Of a stretch of DNA of 64,000 nt, positions 50,997 through 58,928 are shown in pieces. The position numbers and the translations under genes are program-made. Position 1 is the stretch's first letter, and every line of letters starts with the position of its first letter. The DNA is from Desulfurococcus sp. GTDB taxonomy: Archaea > Thermoproteota > Thermoprotei_A > Sulfolobales > Desulfurococcaceae. The DNA is taken from assembly GCA_026626905.1 (NCBI GenBank), contig JAPNUX010000001.1, forward strand, positions 186,001 to 250,000, in the 5' to 3' direction. The notes under the pieces were generated by a model. That model ran no database searches and was not told the DNA's origin. It saw only the letters and a program-made list of their open reading frames with translations.

Positions 50997-52634
50997 CTAG
51001 CCTTCCACCTTAACGTACTGGAATGCTATTACATACATGTAGAGTGGGTTGAGTGCTTCATCCTGGAGGAGTACTCTACTACCATATATGAAGGGCTTGA
51101 CTTCATCCCACAGGTTTACAGCAATAGCATCCCTGTAAAGCATCTCCTGGGCTTCACGGTATAGTTCCAGCGCCCCCGTATAGTTTACACCCTCCAGCTC
51201 GAATGCTCTTTCAACAATCTCATCGAAGACTGGGTTCTCGAAGCCAGCGTAATTCCACTCCTTCGACTCACTGTGGAACATGGAGTAAAGATAGTCGTAT
51301 GGGGAGAGAATAGTTGGCCACCAGTCAGCTATTATGATATGCGGGGTTGACTCGGGATGCTCCCATACCCCTGCCGCTATATCCTTCAGCTGGGACCACG
51401 GCTGTGGATTCAATACTAAGTCTACACCTATCTCCTTCAACCTGGACTGCAAGTACTCTGCGAAGATCTTCAGCTCCTCGTAGTCAACTTGGTAGAGTAT
51501 CTCAATGGTTACAGGTGTTGAAACACCGGACTTCTCAAGGTACATGCGTGCTTTACTTAGATTGTAATCATATACTAATCCCTCAACATGCCCGGGGAAC
51601 CCGTGTGGTATTATCCCGCTTCCCACGATACCGTAGCCTCTCATAGCTAGCTCTACTGCCTCCGTCAAGTTGAATGCGTGGAGAATAGCCTTCCTGAACT
51701 CCGTGATATTCGTCGGGTATCTCTTCACGTTAAAGAACATTACATAGTTGTGGTATGTTGTTAGATTGAAGGCTTTAAAGCCTTTCTTTAAGAGCTCGCC
51801 TATAGTGTCTCTGGGTACACTTGACGCTATATCGATCTCACCGGCTATGAGACCATTGTACTGTGAGCCTGGATCTGTCACTATTTTTACAACTACTTCG
51901 TCTGGTGCATTAGGATTATTAATGAGGCTCCAGCCCCACCACTCCTTGAATTTTTTCAGCCTTACCTCTCTATCAGGGTTATAGCTGACGATCATGTAGG
52001 GTCCTGAGCCAGCGTCATTACCGCTATTGAACCAGGTTTCAAGCTTCTCATCCATGTATGAGGTAGCACCACTCTTCTCGATAGCGCTAGGCGAGAATAT
52101 GTATGCTGCGTAGCTTGCAGCAGCAATCATATCCAGCCTCTGCGGGTATTTCAGCTTAAACTTTACTGTGTATTCATCTATGACTTCAATGCTTTCTAGG
52201 GCATCCCATATATAGCCTGCGCCACGACCGATTTCATTGTATATATCCCTAGCTCTCTCTATACTGATCTTTACTGCCGTGGCGTTAAAGGGCGTTCCAT
52301 CGTGGAACTTTACTCCCTGTCTTAAATAGAAGACCCACTCTGTACCATCACTGCTTTCAGTCCAGTTGACTGCTAGTGCTGGAACGAACTCTTCTCTCAA
52401 TGGATCGTAGTATACTAGAGGCTCATAGACTATTCCCAGGATTACTAAACCTGTATCATCCTCGATGCTTGGATCCACACCGGTGATTCTATCGTTGTAC
52501 GCGTAGACAACTATCTTACTGGACTGGGCTGGCTGACGAGGGATCACGAAGCTATATAAGATTAATCCTAAGATGACCACTGCAACAATTAAGAGAGTTA
52601 AGAGCCTCTTCTCCACTTCTAAACCCTCAACCAC
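50997..52634 (-). CDS. Peptide/nickel-type ABC substrate-binding protein (family 5)
   Basis: 545 residues. An N-terminal membrane anchor or signal helix (about 10-30) precedes a family 5 extracellular binding fold: 'Val-Tyr-Glu-Pro-Leu-Val', 'Glu-Trp-Val-Phe-Tyr-Leu-Arg-Gln-Gly-Val-Lys-Phe-His-Asp-Gly-Thr-Pro-Phe' and the 'Tyr-Met-Ile-Val-Ser-Tyr-Asn-Pro' region. It captures peptides or similar solutes for the OppBCDF-like transporter. No NikR-type operator is present upstream, so a nickel role is not favoured. A TATA element (minus strand, about 52656-52666) suggests a nearly leaderless message. GTG 52616 is an alternative start. Confidence 0.92.
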   Translation of the reverse strand: MVEGLEVEKRLLTLLIVAVVILGLILYSFVIPRQPAQSSKIVVYAYNDRITGVDPSIEDDTGLVILGIVYEPLVYYDPLREEFVPALAVNWTESSDGTEWVFYLRQGVKFHDGTPFNATAVKISIERARDIYNEIGRGAGYIWDALESIEVIDEYTVKFKLKYPQRLDMIAAASYAAYIFSPSAIEKSGATSYMDEKLETWFNSGNDAGSGPYMIVSYNPDREVRLKKFKEWWGWSLINNPNAPDEVVVKIVTDPGSQYNGLIAGEIDIASSVPRDTIGELLKKGFKAFNLTTYHNYVMFFNVKRYPTNITEFRKAILHAFNLTEAVELAMRGYGIVGSGIIPHGFPGHVEGLVYDYNLSKARMYLEKSGVSTPVTIEILYQVDYEELKIFAEYLQSRLKEIGVDLVLNPQPWSQLKDIAAGVWEHPESTPHIIIADWWPTILSPYDYLYSMFHSESKEWNYAGFENPVFDEIVERAFELEGVNYTGALELYREAQEMLYRDAIAVNLWDEVKPFIYGSRVLLQDEALNPLYMYVIAFQYVKVEG

Positions 52635-52790
52635 AAGTAGATAGACCCAGGTGTTTTTAAATAGAATCCCCGCGGTCTTCCAACGACTACACTAACGCTT
52701 AAAATGCTTTAAGCTAACTGAAGCTGCAGCCCAGCTTGAATAATCCACGTATTTCAGAATTAAGGGATACTAGAGTACTAGACGCTGGAT

Positions 52791-53159
52791 TTACTTCACA
52801 TATTCATCAAAGTCTACTTCCTTACCATGCTTCACAAATTTTATCTTAAGGTCAGGTTTAATGTCGAGGCCCAGGGTCTTGATGATACTGTAGACTGTTA
52901 ACCCGTCAATCTCTCTTAAAACCCCCTCCTTCAGCATCCTATAGAACTCTCCGATGAGAGCCTGGTATACGCTCGGGTAGAAGGCCTTCAGCTTCTCCAT
53001 GAGCTCTCTCGCTCTGTCATCAGCAAGGCTTCTTAGTACTGTCTCCTCTGGACTCTCGCTTCTAGAGTCATCCTTCTTCTTGCCTACTGATTCAAGATAC
53101 TTCTTGTAGAGCTTAAGCTTCAGTGACTCAGGTATTTCATCGCTCAAAGAGACCACCAT
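52791..53159 (-). CDS. Small hypothetical protein, 122 aa
   Basis: Not recognised. A charged, helical N-terminal half ('Leu-Lys-Leu-Lys-Leu-Tyr-Lys-Lys-Tyr-Leu') is followed by a Ser/Glu-rich linker, then a helical domain with 'Ile-Asp-Gly-Leu-Thr-Val-Tyr-Ser-Ile-Ile-Lys-Thr-Leu-Gly-Leu' and a basic/acidic C-terminus 'Phe-Val-Lys-His-Gly-Lys-Glu-Val'. The highly charged soluble composition fits a cytoplasmic nucleic-acid- or protein-binding role, but nothing more can be claimed. ATG start; stands alone between the opp-type operon and the CitG-like gene. Confidence 0.65.
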   Translation of the reverse strand: MVVSLSDEIPESLKLKLYKKYLESVGKKKDDSRSESPEETVLRSLADDRARELMEKLKAFYPSVYQALIGEFYRMLKEGVLREIDGLTVYSIIKTLGLDIKPDLKIKFVKHGKEVDFDEYVK

Positions 53160-53300
53160 GTAGAATTACTACAGCTATAATGCATCTTAATAATCTAATC
53201 ACTCACAGATACCCTAGGGCTTAGGTGACTGTTCACTGCAGTAGGGTTCATGCAGCTAGGCTTGGCAGCCACTCGGCAAGCATGCGGGATGAAGGCTAGG

Positions 53301-54260
53301 TTAAGCTTTCAGGAAAGGCTTTCCTTTAGCAGTATTCTCCAGCATGAATAAAGCTATTGCTGTAGCTGTTAAATCAGCTATTGAGCCAGGGTTTACTCCA
53401 CGCTCGTGTAGTTTTTCATCAAACTCTGCTACAGGGGTTACCCAGTCCTCTCCCCAGCTCCTCAATACTCCTCCCATGATTATTCTAGCAGTATTCTTCA
53501 CGAAGCCGGCTACTTCAACCCCATGCTTTAAAAGCACGACTGTATCGGTGTTCTCGGAGAGAAGATGAAGGTATGTTTCAACAACAGCTCTATTCCAGTC
53601 TCCATGGGAGTTGAAGCGTGAGCGGAGGAACTCGCTGGCTTTAAGGCTTCTCTTATATCCTTCAACTAGCTCCTTGGCAACTACATCGATTCTCGAGCTG
53701 TACTCTAATACATCTATAAGCCTATCTCCTCTCGCTTGAAGCTTCCTCGCGTACTCAGGGTCCCATACGTTAACGTAGCTGCCTGTATCATCTGTAGGCT
53801 TAAGGTAGCTGGGTGCAGCCTTTCGAACAGCCTTATAGTAGTATACTGAATCCCCTACGCTTGTAGCCTTAACGGCCTCCAGAGCCTCTCTGGTGAAGCA
53901 GGAGACATCCTCCTTACCGCTGGAGATACATCTACCGACACCAATGCTTAAAGGTATTAGAAGCATGCTGGAGCCAAGGCATGTGTTAGATGAAGGTATG
54001 CTCTCCATTACATCAGATACCAGCCTGTATACTAAGTCGCCGAAGACTACACTACGCCACCCCTTCAAGCCTCTTAGAATTCCTCTTCTAAAGTATCTGT
54101 ACGCTACAATGCCGGTAGCTAGGAAGTACTCGTATCTTAGATCAGGGTTGTCTCTAAACCTGTGGACGTTCCCGGGTTTAGGCCATGCCGAAGCCTCAAG
54201 TATCATGGAGAGAGCAAGCGCCCTTGAATAACTCTCGGGATGCGGGTTCACCTCTAACAC
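53301..54260 (-). CDS. CitG/MdcB-like triphosphoribosyl-dephospho-CoA synthase family protein
   Basis: 319 residues, helical. The N-terminal signature 'Leu-Glu-Ala-Ser-Ala-Trp-Pro-Lys-Pro-Gly-Asn-Val-His-Arg' is that of CitG/MdcB enzymes, which make the prosthetic-group precursor of citrate and malonate lyases from ATP and dephospho-CoA. Later 'Asn-Ser-His-Gly-Asp-Trp-Asn' and 'Thr-Asp-Asp-Thr-Gly-Ser-Tyr' are also family-like. No citrate or malonate lyase gene is in the window, so the archaeal version may do something else. Divergent from the M29 peptidase gene. Confidence 0.8.
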   Translation of the reverse strand: MLEVNPHPESYSRALALSMILEASAWPKPGNVHRFRDNPDLRYEYFLATGIVAYRYFRRGILRGLKGWRSVVFGDLVYRLVSDVMESIPSSNTCLGSSMLLIPLSIGVGRCISSGKEDVSCFTREALEAVKATSVGDSVYYYKAVRKAAPSYLKPTDDTGSYVNVWDPEYARKLQARGDRLIDVLEYSSRIDVVAKELVEGYKRSLKASEFLRSRFNSHGDWNRAVVETYLHLLSENTDTVVLLKHGVEVAGFVKNTARIIMGGVLRSWGEDWVTPVAEFDEKLHERGVNPGSIADLTATAIALFMLENTAKGKPFLKA

Positions 54261-54386
54261 CAGTTATTATAGTTAACCACTATGAAAGTAAATACCTTCC
54301 CGAGATTCCAGCTTAAGTGGAAGCCTTCCCCATAATACCTTGATGTATTTTAACTAGGCGGCTCATTAGGTAGCAGCGGTGGGCTC

Positions 54387-55496
54387 ATGGCTGATCCAAG
54401 GGTCTCTAATCTAGCACGCCTCATAGTAGACTACTGTGTTCACTTGAAGAAAGGGGAGGAGGTCGTTATTAATGCTACTGTTGAGTCAATCCCTCTAGTG
54501 AGAGAAATAGTCAAGTATACTGTGGAGGCTGGAGCATACCCTGTCTTCATAAATATAAGCGATGAATCCATTACAGAGGTATTCTACAAGCATGCATCAA
54601 GCGATATTCTATCCCATGTAAGCGTGCTTGAAGAAGAACTAGTATCCAGGGTAAACGCTCAGATAAGCATTCTAGCACCATCCCACACCAAGCCTCTTGT
54701 AAGCATAGACCCAGAGAAGCTTAAGCTGCGGAGTCAAGCTAGGAGAGGCTTAAACAAGATATTCTTGGAGAGAAGTGCTAGAGGCGAGCTTAAATGGGTT
54801 GTAGCTCCATTCCCCACGAGAGCTCTCGCACAGGAAGCCGGGATGAGTATCAGTGAGTACGAGGACTTCGTTTACCATGCAACATTCGCTGACACGCAGG
54901 ACCCTGTTTCAGAATGGGTTAGAATAGGGGAGAAAATGAGGAGGATAGCAGAGTTCCTTGGGAAAGCCCGGGAGATCAAGTATACTGGTCCAGGCGTAGA
55001 CTTATACCTCCGCGTCGACGGCAGGATATGGGTCGGTGATGACGGTCACTACAACATGCCTGGCGGCGAGGTGTTTACAGCCCCCATAGAGGACTCCGCT
55101 GAAGGATACATTGAATTCGACTACCCGGCTATATGGCGTGGAGTAGAGGTAGAAGGAGTTAGACTAGTATTCAGGAAAGGCGAGGTCGTTGAAGCCAGTG
55201 CTAGAAGAGGAGGAGAGTTCTTGAAGAAGATGCTGGAGACTGATGAAGGTGCTAGAAGGATTGGTGAGATAGCATTCGGGTTAAACTACAATATCTCAAG
55301 GTTCACTAAGGAGATACTATTCGATGAGAAGATAGGGGGAACAATACACTTAGCATTAGGGTCAGCATACCCTGAAACCGGGGGGAGGAATGTTTCAGCG
55401 ATACACTGGGATATGATTAAGGATATGAGGAATGCTAGAGTATACGTGGATGGAGAGCTAGTATACGAGAACGGCCGTTTCACTATAGACTTCTAG
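54387..55496 (+). CDS. M29-family aminopeptidase
   Basis: 369 residues. 'Glu-Val-Val-Ile-Asn-Ala', 'Glu-Ala-Gly-Ala-Tyr-Pro', 'Trp-Val-Val-Ala-Pro-Phe-Pro-Thr', 'Asn-Met-Pro-Gly-Gly-Glu-Val-Phe-Thr-Ala-Pro' near 230, and 'Ile-His-Trp-Asp-Met-Ile-Lys-Asp' near 345 match thermophilic M29 aminopeptidases (AmpS/AmpT), dimetal exopeptidases that release N-terminal residues from peptides. Its last 14 nt overlap the convergent ZPR1-like gene. Metal ligands Glu in the 'Pro-Gly-Gly-Glu' motif and His/Asp near the C-terminus are present. Confidence 0.93.
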   Translation: MADPRVSNLARLIVDYCVHLKKGEEVVINATVESIPLVREIVKYTVEAGAYPVFINISDESITEVFYKHASSDILSHVSVLEEELVSRVNAQISILAPSHTKPLVSIDPEKLKLRSQARRGLNKIFLERSARGELKWVVAPFPTRALAQEAGMSISEYEDFVYHATFADTQDPVSEWVRIGEKMRRIAEFLGKAREIKYTGPGVDLYLRVDGRIWVGDDGHYNMPGGEVFTAPIEDSAEGYIEFDYPAIWRGVEVEGVRLVFRKGEVVEASARRGGEFLKKMLETDEGARRIGEIAFGLNYNISRFTKEILFDEKIGGTIHLALGSAYPETGGRNVSAIHWDMIKDMRNARVYVDGELVYENGRFTIDF

Positions 55497-56028
55497 AAGT
55501 GTCCTCTAGCTTCTCATATACTGTTTTCTCGCTTACTATATTGCTTAAACCTCTCCAGTCCTCAATTATCACTGTATAGCTTATCATTCCATCCTTAGCT
55601 TTAGCCAGCTCATCTAGAATTCTCTTGCATTCCTCTCCACGCTCCTCGCTCTCGCAGAGGAATCTAATTTTCTCCATGAAGTCCATTATAATGCCTTCCA
55701 CGGTTGAGATGAACCCCTGTGAGAGCGGGCCGGGTTCTATTGAGAGATCTAGTTCAGGTATCACGAGGCGGCTTCCAGCAGCTCTAATTACGAGAGCCCG
55801 TTCATCGCCCGGCTTCTCAACCCTGTACACTATTCTCCTCGGCTCCTTCTGCTCGACTAACCCGACATCCCTGTACTTGTATCCGCAGGACCTGCATTCT
55901 CCCACTGTTATCAATATTGTTTCGTAGAATGGTATCCTGTAGATGTACTCCGAGTAGATCATCTCTCCTCCGCATACAGGGCACTTTCCAGTATACTCGT
56001 TAAGCTTCACTGGTTCATTTAACTCCAT
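55483..56028 (-). CDS. ZPR1-type zinc finger protein
   Basis: 181 residues. A Cys4 zinc finger Cys-Pro-Val-Cys...Cys-Arg-Ser-Cys (about residues 15-54) opens the protein. The archaeal ZPR1 core follows: 'Ser-Cys-Gly-Tyr-Lys-Tyr-Arg-Asp-Val', 'Leu-Asp-Leu-Ser-Ile-Glu-Pro-Gly-Pro', 'Gly-Phe-Ile-Ser-Thr-Val-Glu-Gly-Ile' and the 'Ile-Val-Glu-Asp/Ile-Ile-Glu-Asp-Trp-Arg-Gly-Leu-Ser-Asn-Ile' end. Eukaryotic ZPR1 binds translation elongation factor 1A; the archaeal role is unproven. Confidence 0.87.
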   Translation of the reverse strand: MELNEPVKLNEYTGKCPVCGGEMIYSEYIYRIPFYETILITVGECRSCGYKYRDVGLVEQKEPRRIVYRVEKPGDERALVIRAAGSRLVIPELDLSIEPGPLSQGFISTVEGIIMDFMEKIRFLCESEERGEECKRILDELAKAKDGMISYTVIIEDWRGLSNIVSEKTVYEKLEDTSRSL

Positions 56029-56061
56029 TTAATCCCACACCATGCAACCCTATAGTCTCAA

Positions 56062-56970
56062 CTACTTATAATGATGCTGTACTGCAGGGTGGAACATGAT
56101 GAGACCTGATCCATCACATGATGGTGCTTTTAGAATACCGATTCCCTCTCTGCATGTAGCTATGTAGAGCCCGCTTCTAATAGCCTCGCTTATAACAGGT
56201 TCTAGAAGGGTTCTCCTCAACTCCTCGGGGAGATACATGTATCCATGAATGCGCTCTCCTCTCTCAGTGTAGAGCCTCCTCAGCTTTAAGGCTGTATCCT
56301 CTGGCAGGGCGCTTGTAAGCCTGCTTAGACTATCCCATCTAGCCTTGAAGCTCGATGTAGTCACCTGTAATGCCCCGGCATCTCTAACCGTTTTTACAAG
56401 TCTACGCAGCTCCTCTGGATCGCTATTCACGTAGGGTATCACAGGGTCTACTCTAACACCCACCGGCACCCCTTTCTCCATGAGTATTCTAACGGCTTCA
56501 AGCCTAACGCTAGGGGGTGGTGCACCAGGCTCTATAAGCCTTGCTAGATCCTCGTCTAGAGTTGTAATTGTAATCATGACTGAAGAAGGGTATTCAGCCA
56601 GCAGGTCGGCGTCTCTTACAACCAGGTTGGATTTAGTGGTGACTAGTATTCTAGAACCATGTTCCCCGAGAAGCTCCACAGTCCTACGGGTAAGCATTAA
56701 CGATGCCTCGATGGGGGGATAGGGGTCGCTACTAGTACTCATCTCAATGATACTACCAGGTTTAACACGCTTTAAGTCTCTTCTAAGCCTCTCAATGAAC
56801 TCTTTTTTAGGGGTGCTCGGCTTCCTCCCAATATACGAGGCTGCATAACAGTACAGGCAGAAGTGGCTGCACCCGGTGTAAGGGTGAAGAGAGTACTTGA
56901 AGGGGCATGTGCACAGGGGTGAGCGCCATGGGTCGAATACTCTGAGAACACTCCCTTTAAACTCTACCAT
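56062..56970 (-). CDS. SplB-like radical SAM protein
   Basis: 302 residues. Radical SAM cysteines Cys34, Cys38 and Cys41 ('Tyr-Thr-Gly-Cys-Ser-His-Phe-Cys-Leu-Tyr-Cys-Tyr-Ala') are followed by 'Ile-Glu-Met-Ser-Thr-Ser-Ser-Asp-Pro-Tyr-Pro-Pro-Ile-Glu' and 'Leu-Val-Thr-Thr-Lys-Ser', the COG1533 pattern. Spore photoproduct lyase is the named relative, but archaeal members lacking spores have unknown substrates. Single gene, 33 nt downstream (in transcription sense) of nothing obvious; the ZPR1-like gene lies further along the same strand with a 33-nt gap. Confidence 0.87.
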   Translation of the reverse strand: MVEFKGSVLRVFDPWRSPLCTCPFKYSLHPYTGCSHFCLYCYAASYIGRKPSTPKKEFIERLRRDLKRVKPGSIIEMSTSSDPYPPIEASLMLTRRTVELLGEHGSRILVTTKSNLVVRDADLLAEYPSSVMITITTLDEDLARLIEPGAPPPSVRLEAVRILMEKGVPVGVRVDPVIPYVNSDPEELRRLVKTVRDAGALQVTTSSFKARWDSLSRLTSALPEDTALKLRRLYTERGERIHGYMYLPEELRRTLLEPVISEAIRSGLYIATCREGIGILKAPSCDGSGLIMFHPAVQHHYK

Positions 56971-56994
56971 TCCACTTTAAGCCTCCGTAGTGTA

Positions 56995-57065
56995 CCCCGC
57001 CCGACCGTCCTCCATCATCTTCACACCCCTCTATGGGGTCTCAGAGAGGTGTGAGGGAGGCGGGG
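56995..57065 (-). ncRNA. Candidate hairpin RNA with a box-ACA-like triplet
   Basis: TCACACCcCTCT (57021-57032) and AGAGaGGTGTGA (57043-57054) form 11 of 12 pairs around a 10-nt loop. Below it CCTCC/GGAGG (57009-57013 with 57056-57060) and CCCCGCC/GGCGGGG (56995-57001 with 57059-57065) can pair, in partly competing registers. On the minus strand the triplet ACA (56993-56991) follows the base of the stem, and 15 nt separate it from the GGAGG helix. That is the spacing of H/ACA guides, but the 5' guide strand is nearly absent. No frame crosses it. Confidence 0.3.
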
Positions 57066-57142
57066 CGATTAATGTTACCAGTGTATTCAGGCTAATAATT
57101 CTTCTCTACGTGTACCCTAGAGGCCTGTGAGAGCCTGGTAGA

Positions 57143-57872
57143 TTATATTACTTGAAGAGTGTATTCATCGCCGCCGAAGAACGTGAATGGCTCGGAGAAT
57201 CTAGCAAACACCCTGCCAGCCTCACTGTAAATGCTTACATAGGCTTCCAAGGGCTGCTCACGCCAGGGGGCGTTTACAACACAGATGTTCATAGCTGACA
57301 CGCACTTCTTCTCAGGCATGTTCTCTCTGAGAGGTATTATTTTCACGGTATAACCGTCGGGCAGCCCTGTTATAAAGAAGTGGTCGCCTAGTGAAAAGTA
57401 GAATCTATCGCTGGGGATAACCTCTAGGATCGAGCTGGGTTTCACCCATTTAAGTACAAGCTCACCAGGCATGGATCTCCTATAGTGTAGTATTCTAATC
57501 CTCCTGTAGCCTCTCCCCAGCGTAATCCTCCTGCTCTCATGGAGCCTCAGTGGCTGATCCATCCATGAATCAATTACTATACTGTCATCTAACTCGAGTA
57601 GAACACCGTCGAAAGCAGTAGCGTAGAAAACGTACTCCCCTGGCTCATCGATTTTAATGAAACCTTTATACTCGGCTATGAAACCCTCTACTATTCTTCA
57701 CAGGCGGCTTCTCAAGCCACTTGTAGTCTACGCTAGCTGCAACAACTTCAGCTGAAGGAGCCATGCCATCAAGGCTTCTCGGAGGGTTCTCGAAACTATT
57801 CAAGGGATAGAAGCGTAATCTAACCCCCTTAAAGAGGCCTGGTTTAGCGAGCTTTAAAGCTACCCGCGGCAT
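57143..57872 (-). pseudogene. PA14-domain protein gene split by a one-base frameshift
   Basis: Two minus-strand frames are pieces of one gene. The first (57872 to 57666, 68 codons) begins at Met-Pro-Arg-Val and ends 'Val-Asp-Tyr-Lys-Trp-Leu-Glu-Lys-Pro-Pro-Val-Lys-Asn', then drifts to a stop. The second frame opens near 57691 with 'Val-Glu-Gly-Phe-Ile-Ala-Glu-Tyr-Lys-Gly-Phe-Ile-Lys-Ile-Asp-Glu-Pro' and runs through 'Asp-Asp-Ser-Ile-Val-Ile-Asp-Ser-Trp' to 57143. Skipping one base near the AATAGTAG at 57690-57697 joins them into a PA14-type beta-sandwich of about 242 residues. PA14 domains bind carbohydrates or proteins, usually outside the cell; no signal peptide is seen here. A TATA element (TTTAAATAT on minus, about 57908-57916) precedes it. 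Confidence 0.7.
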
Positions 57873-58069
57873 CAGTACACCACCATCGTTTATCCTACGT
57901 CAAAGATATTTAAACCCGTGGATGTATGTAGCCCTTCAACAAGGCTACTCTAGCTGATAGCTGTATTCGAGGGGCTCTACCAGGTAACCCTTAAATACTC
58001 TACATCTTCATCAGCTAAGGTAATAACATGGTTTAAGCATGCTTTAAAACACTTTAGGAGGCTTAAGCT

Positions 58070-58867
58070 ATGGTAGCAGTTACACCCAAGCTTCTCGAAT
58101 CAATGCTCTCAGGGGAGCCGCTAGCCCGGAAAGCCTATTTAATGCTAGTTAACGACCCTGAGGTTCAAGCCTTATGGAGCATGGCTAATGTTATGGCCGT
58201 AAACCGCTTAAAGTACAATGATCACGGCCCGGTGCACGCTCATATAGCTGCTGGAGCAGCCCTCTACATATACCAGCTTCTACTCTCAAAGGGTATCCAG
58301 CCATCTCTAATCAAGGATGGAGTAGTAAGTGATGTGAAATACACGTGGCTTGTACCATTGATCGGCGCGCTACTCCACGATGTAGGGAACAGCGTCCACA
58401 GGGATATGCATGAGAGAGTTGGAGCCTTGATCTCCATGCCTATAGTGGATAGAGTCCTCGGGAAGATCATCGAGGACCCGGTGACTAGAGTTAAGCTTAG
58501 ACAGGAGATAATGCATGCGATATACTGTACAAGCTATGACGTAGAGTGTTTAACCTACGAGGCTGGAAGCGTTAAAGTAGGAGACGGCGTTGACATGGCT
58601 GAGGGGAGGGCAAGAGTCCCCTACAAGCTTGGCGGTGTATCTATTCACAGTATCTCAGCTCTCAGCATTAAGTCTGTTGAAATACTCCCATCAAGCGAAG
58701 TAGACGTAAGGATAAACGTCTACATGACTGAGAGAGCCGGTATATTCCAGGTGGATGAGATACTTGTGCCTAAGATAAAGTCGACTCCTCTGAGAAGCCA
58801 TATCGAGGTGTACGCTTTAATCGGGGATCAAGTGGTTAAATCCTACACGCCGCCTAGACAAGTATAG
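58070..58867 (+). CDS. HD-domain phosphohydrolase
   Basis: 265 residues. His52 ('Asn-Asp-His-Gly-Pro-Val-His'), His56 and the diad His103-Asp104 ('Leu-Leu-His-Asp-Val-Gly-Asn-Ser') define a metal-dependent HD fold. 'His-Arg-Asp-Met-His-Glu' and the downstream 'Glu-Ile-Met-His-Ala-Ile' give further metal ligands. Substrate unknown (nucleotides are common). A strong GGAGG lies 9 nt before the ATG, and a TATA-like CTTAAATAC near 57990-57998 provides a promoter. The following synthetase has its own TATA element. Confidence 0.88.
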   Translation: MVAVTPKLLESMLSGEPLARKAYLMLVNDPEVQALWSMANVMAVNRLKYNDHGPVHAHIAAGAALYIYQLLLSKGIQPSLIKDGVVSDVKYTWLVPLIGALLHDVGNSVHRDMHERVGALISMPIVDRVLGKIIEDPVTRVKLRQEIMHAIYCTSYDVECLTYEAGSVKVGDGVDMAEGRARVPYKLGGVSIHSISALSIKSVEILPSSEVDVRINVYMTERAGIFQVDEILVPKIKSTPLRSHIEVYALIGDQVVKSYTPPRQV

Positions 58868-58928
58868 AGGGTTAATACGTGTATGTAGAAGAGTTTATAA
58901 GCTGCACTCTACAGGTATAGGTGGATTG

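Noticed and set aside
47339-52634. The family 5 ABC importer as a nickel (Nik) transporter
   Set aside because: The upstream region lacks the GTATTA-type operator found twice near nikR; OppD-type Cys extension and overall layout fit a peptide importer.
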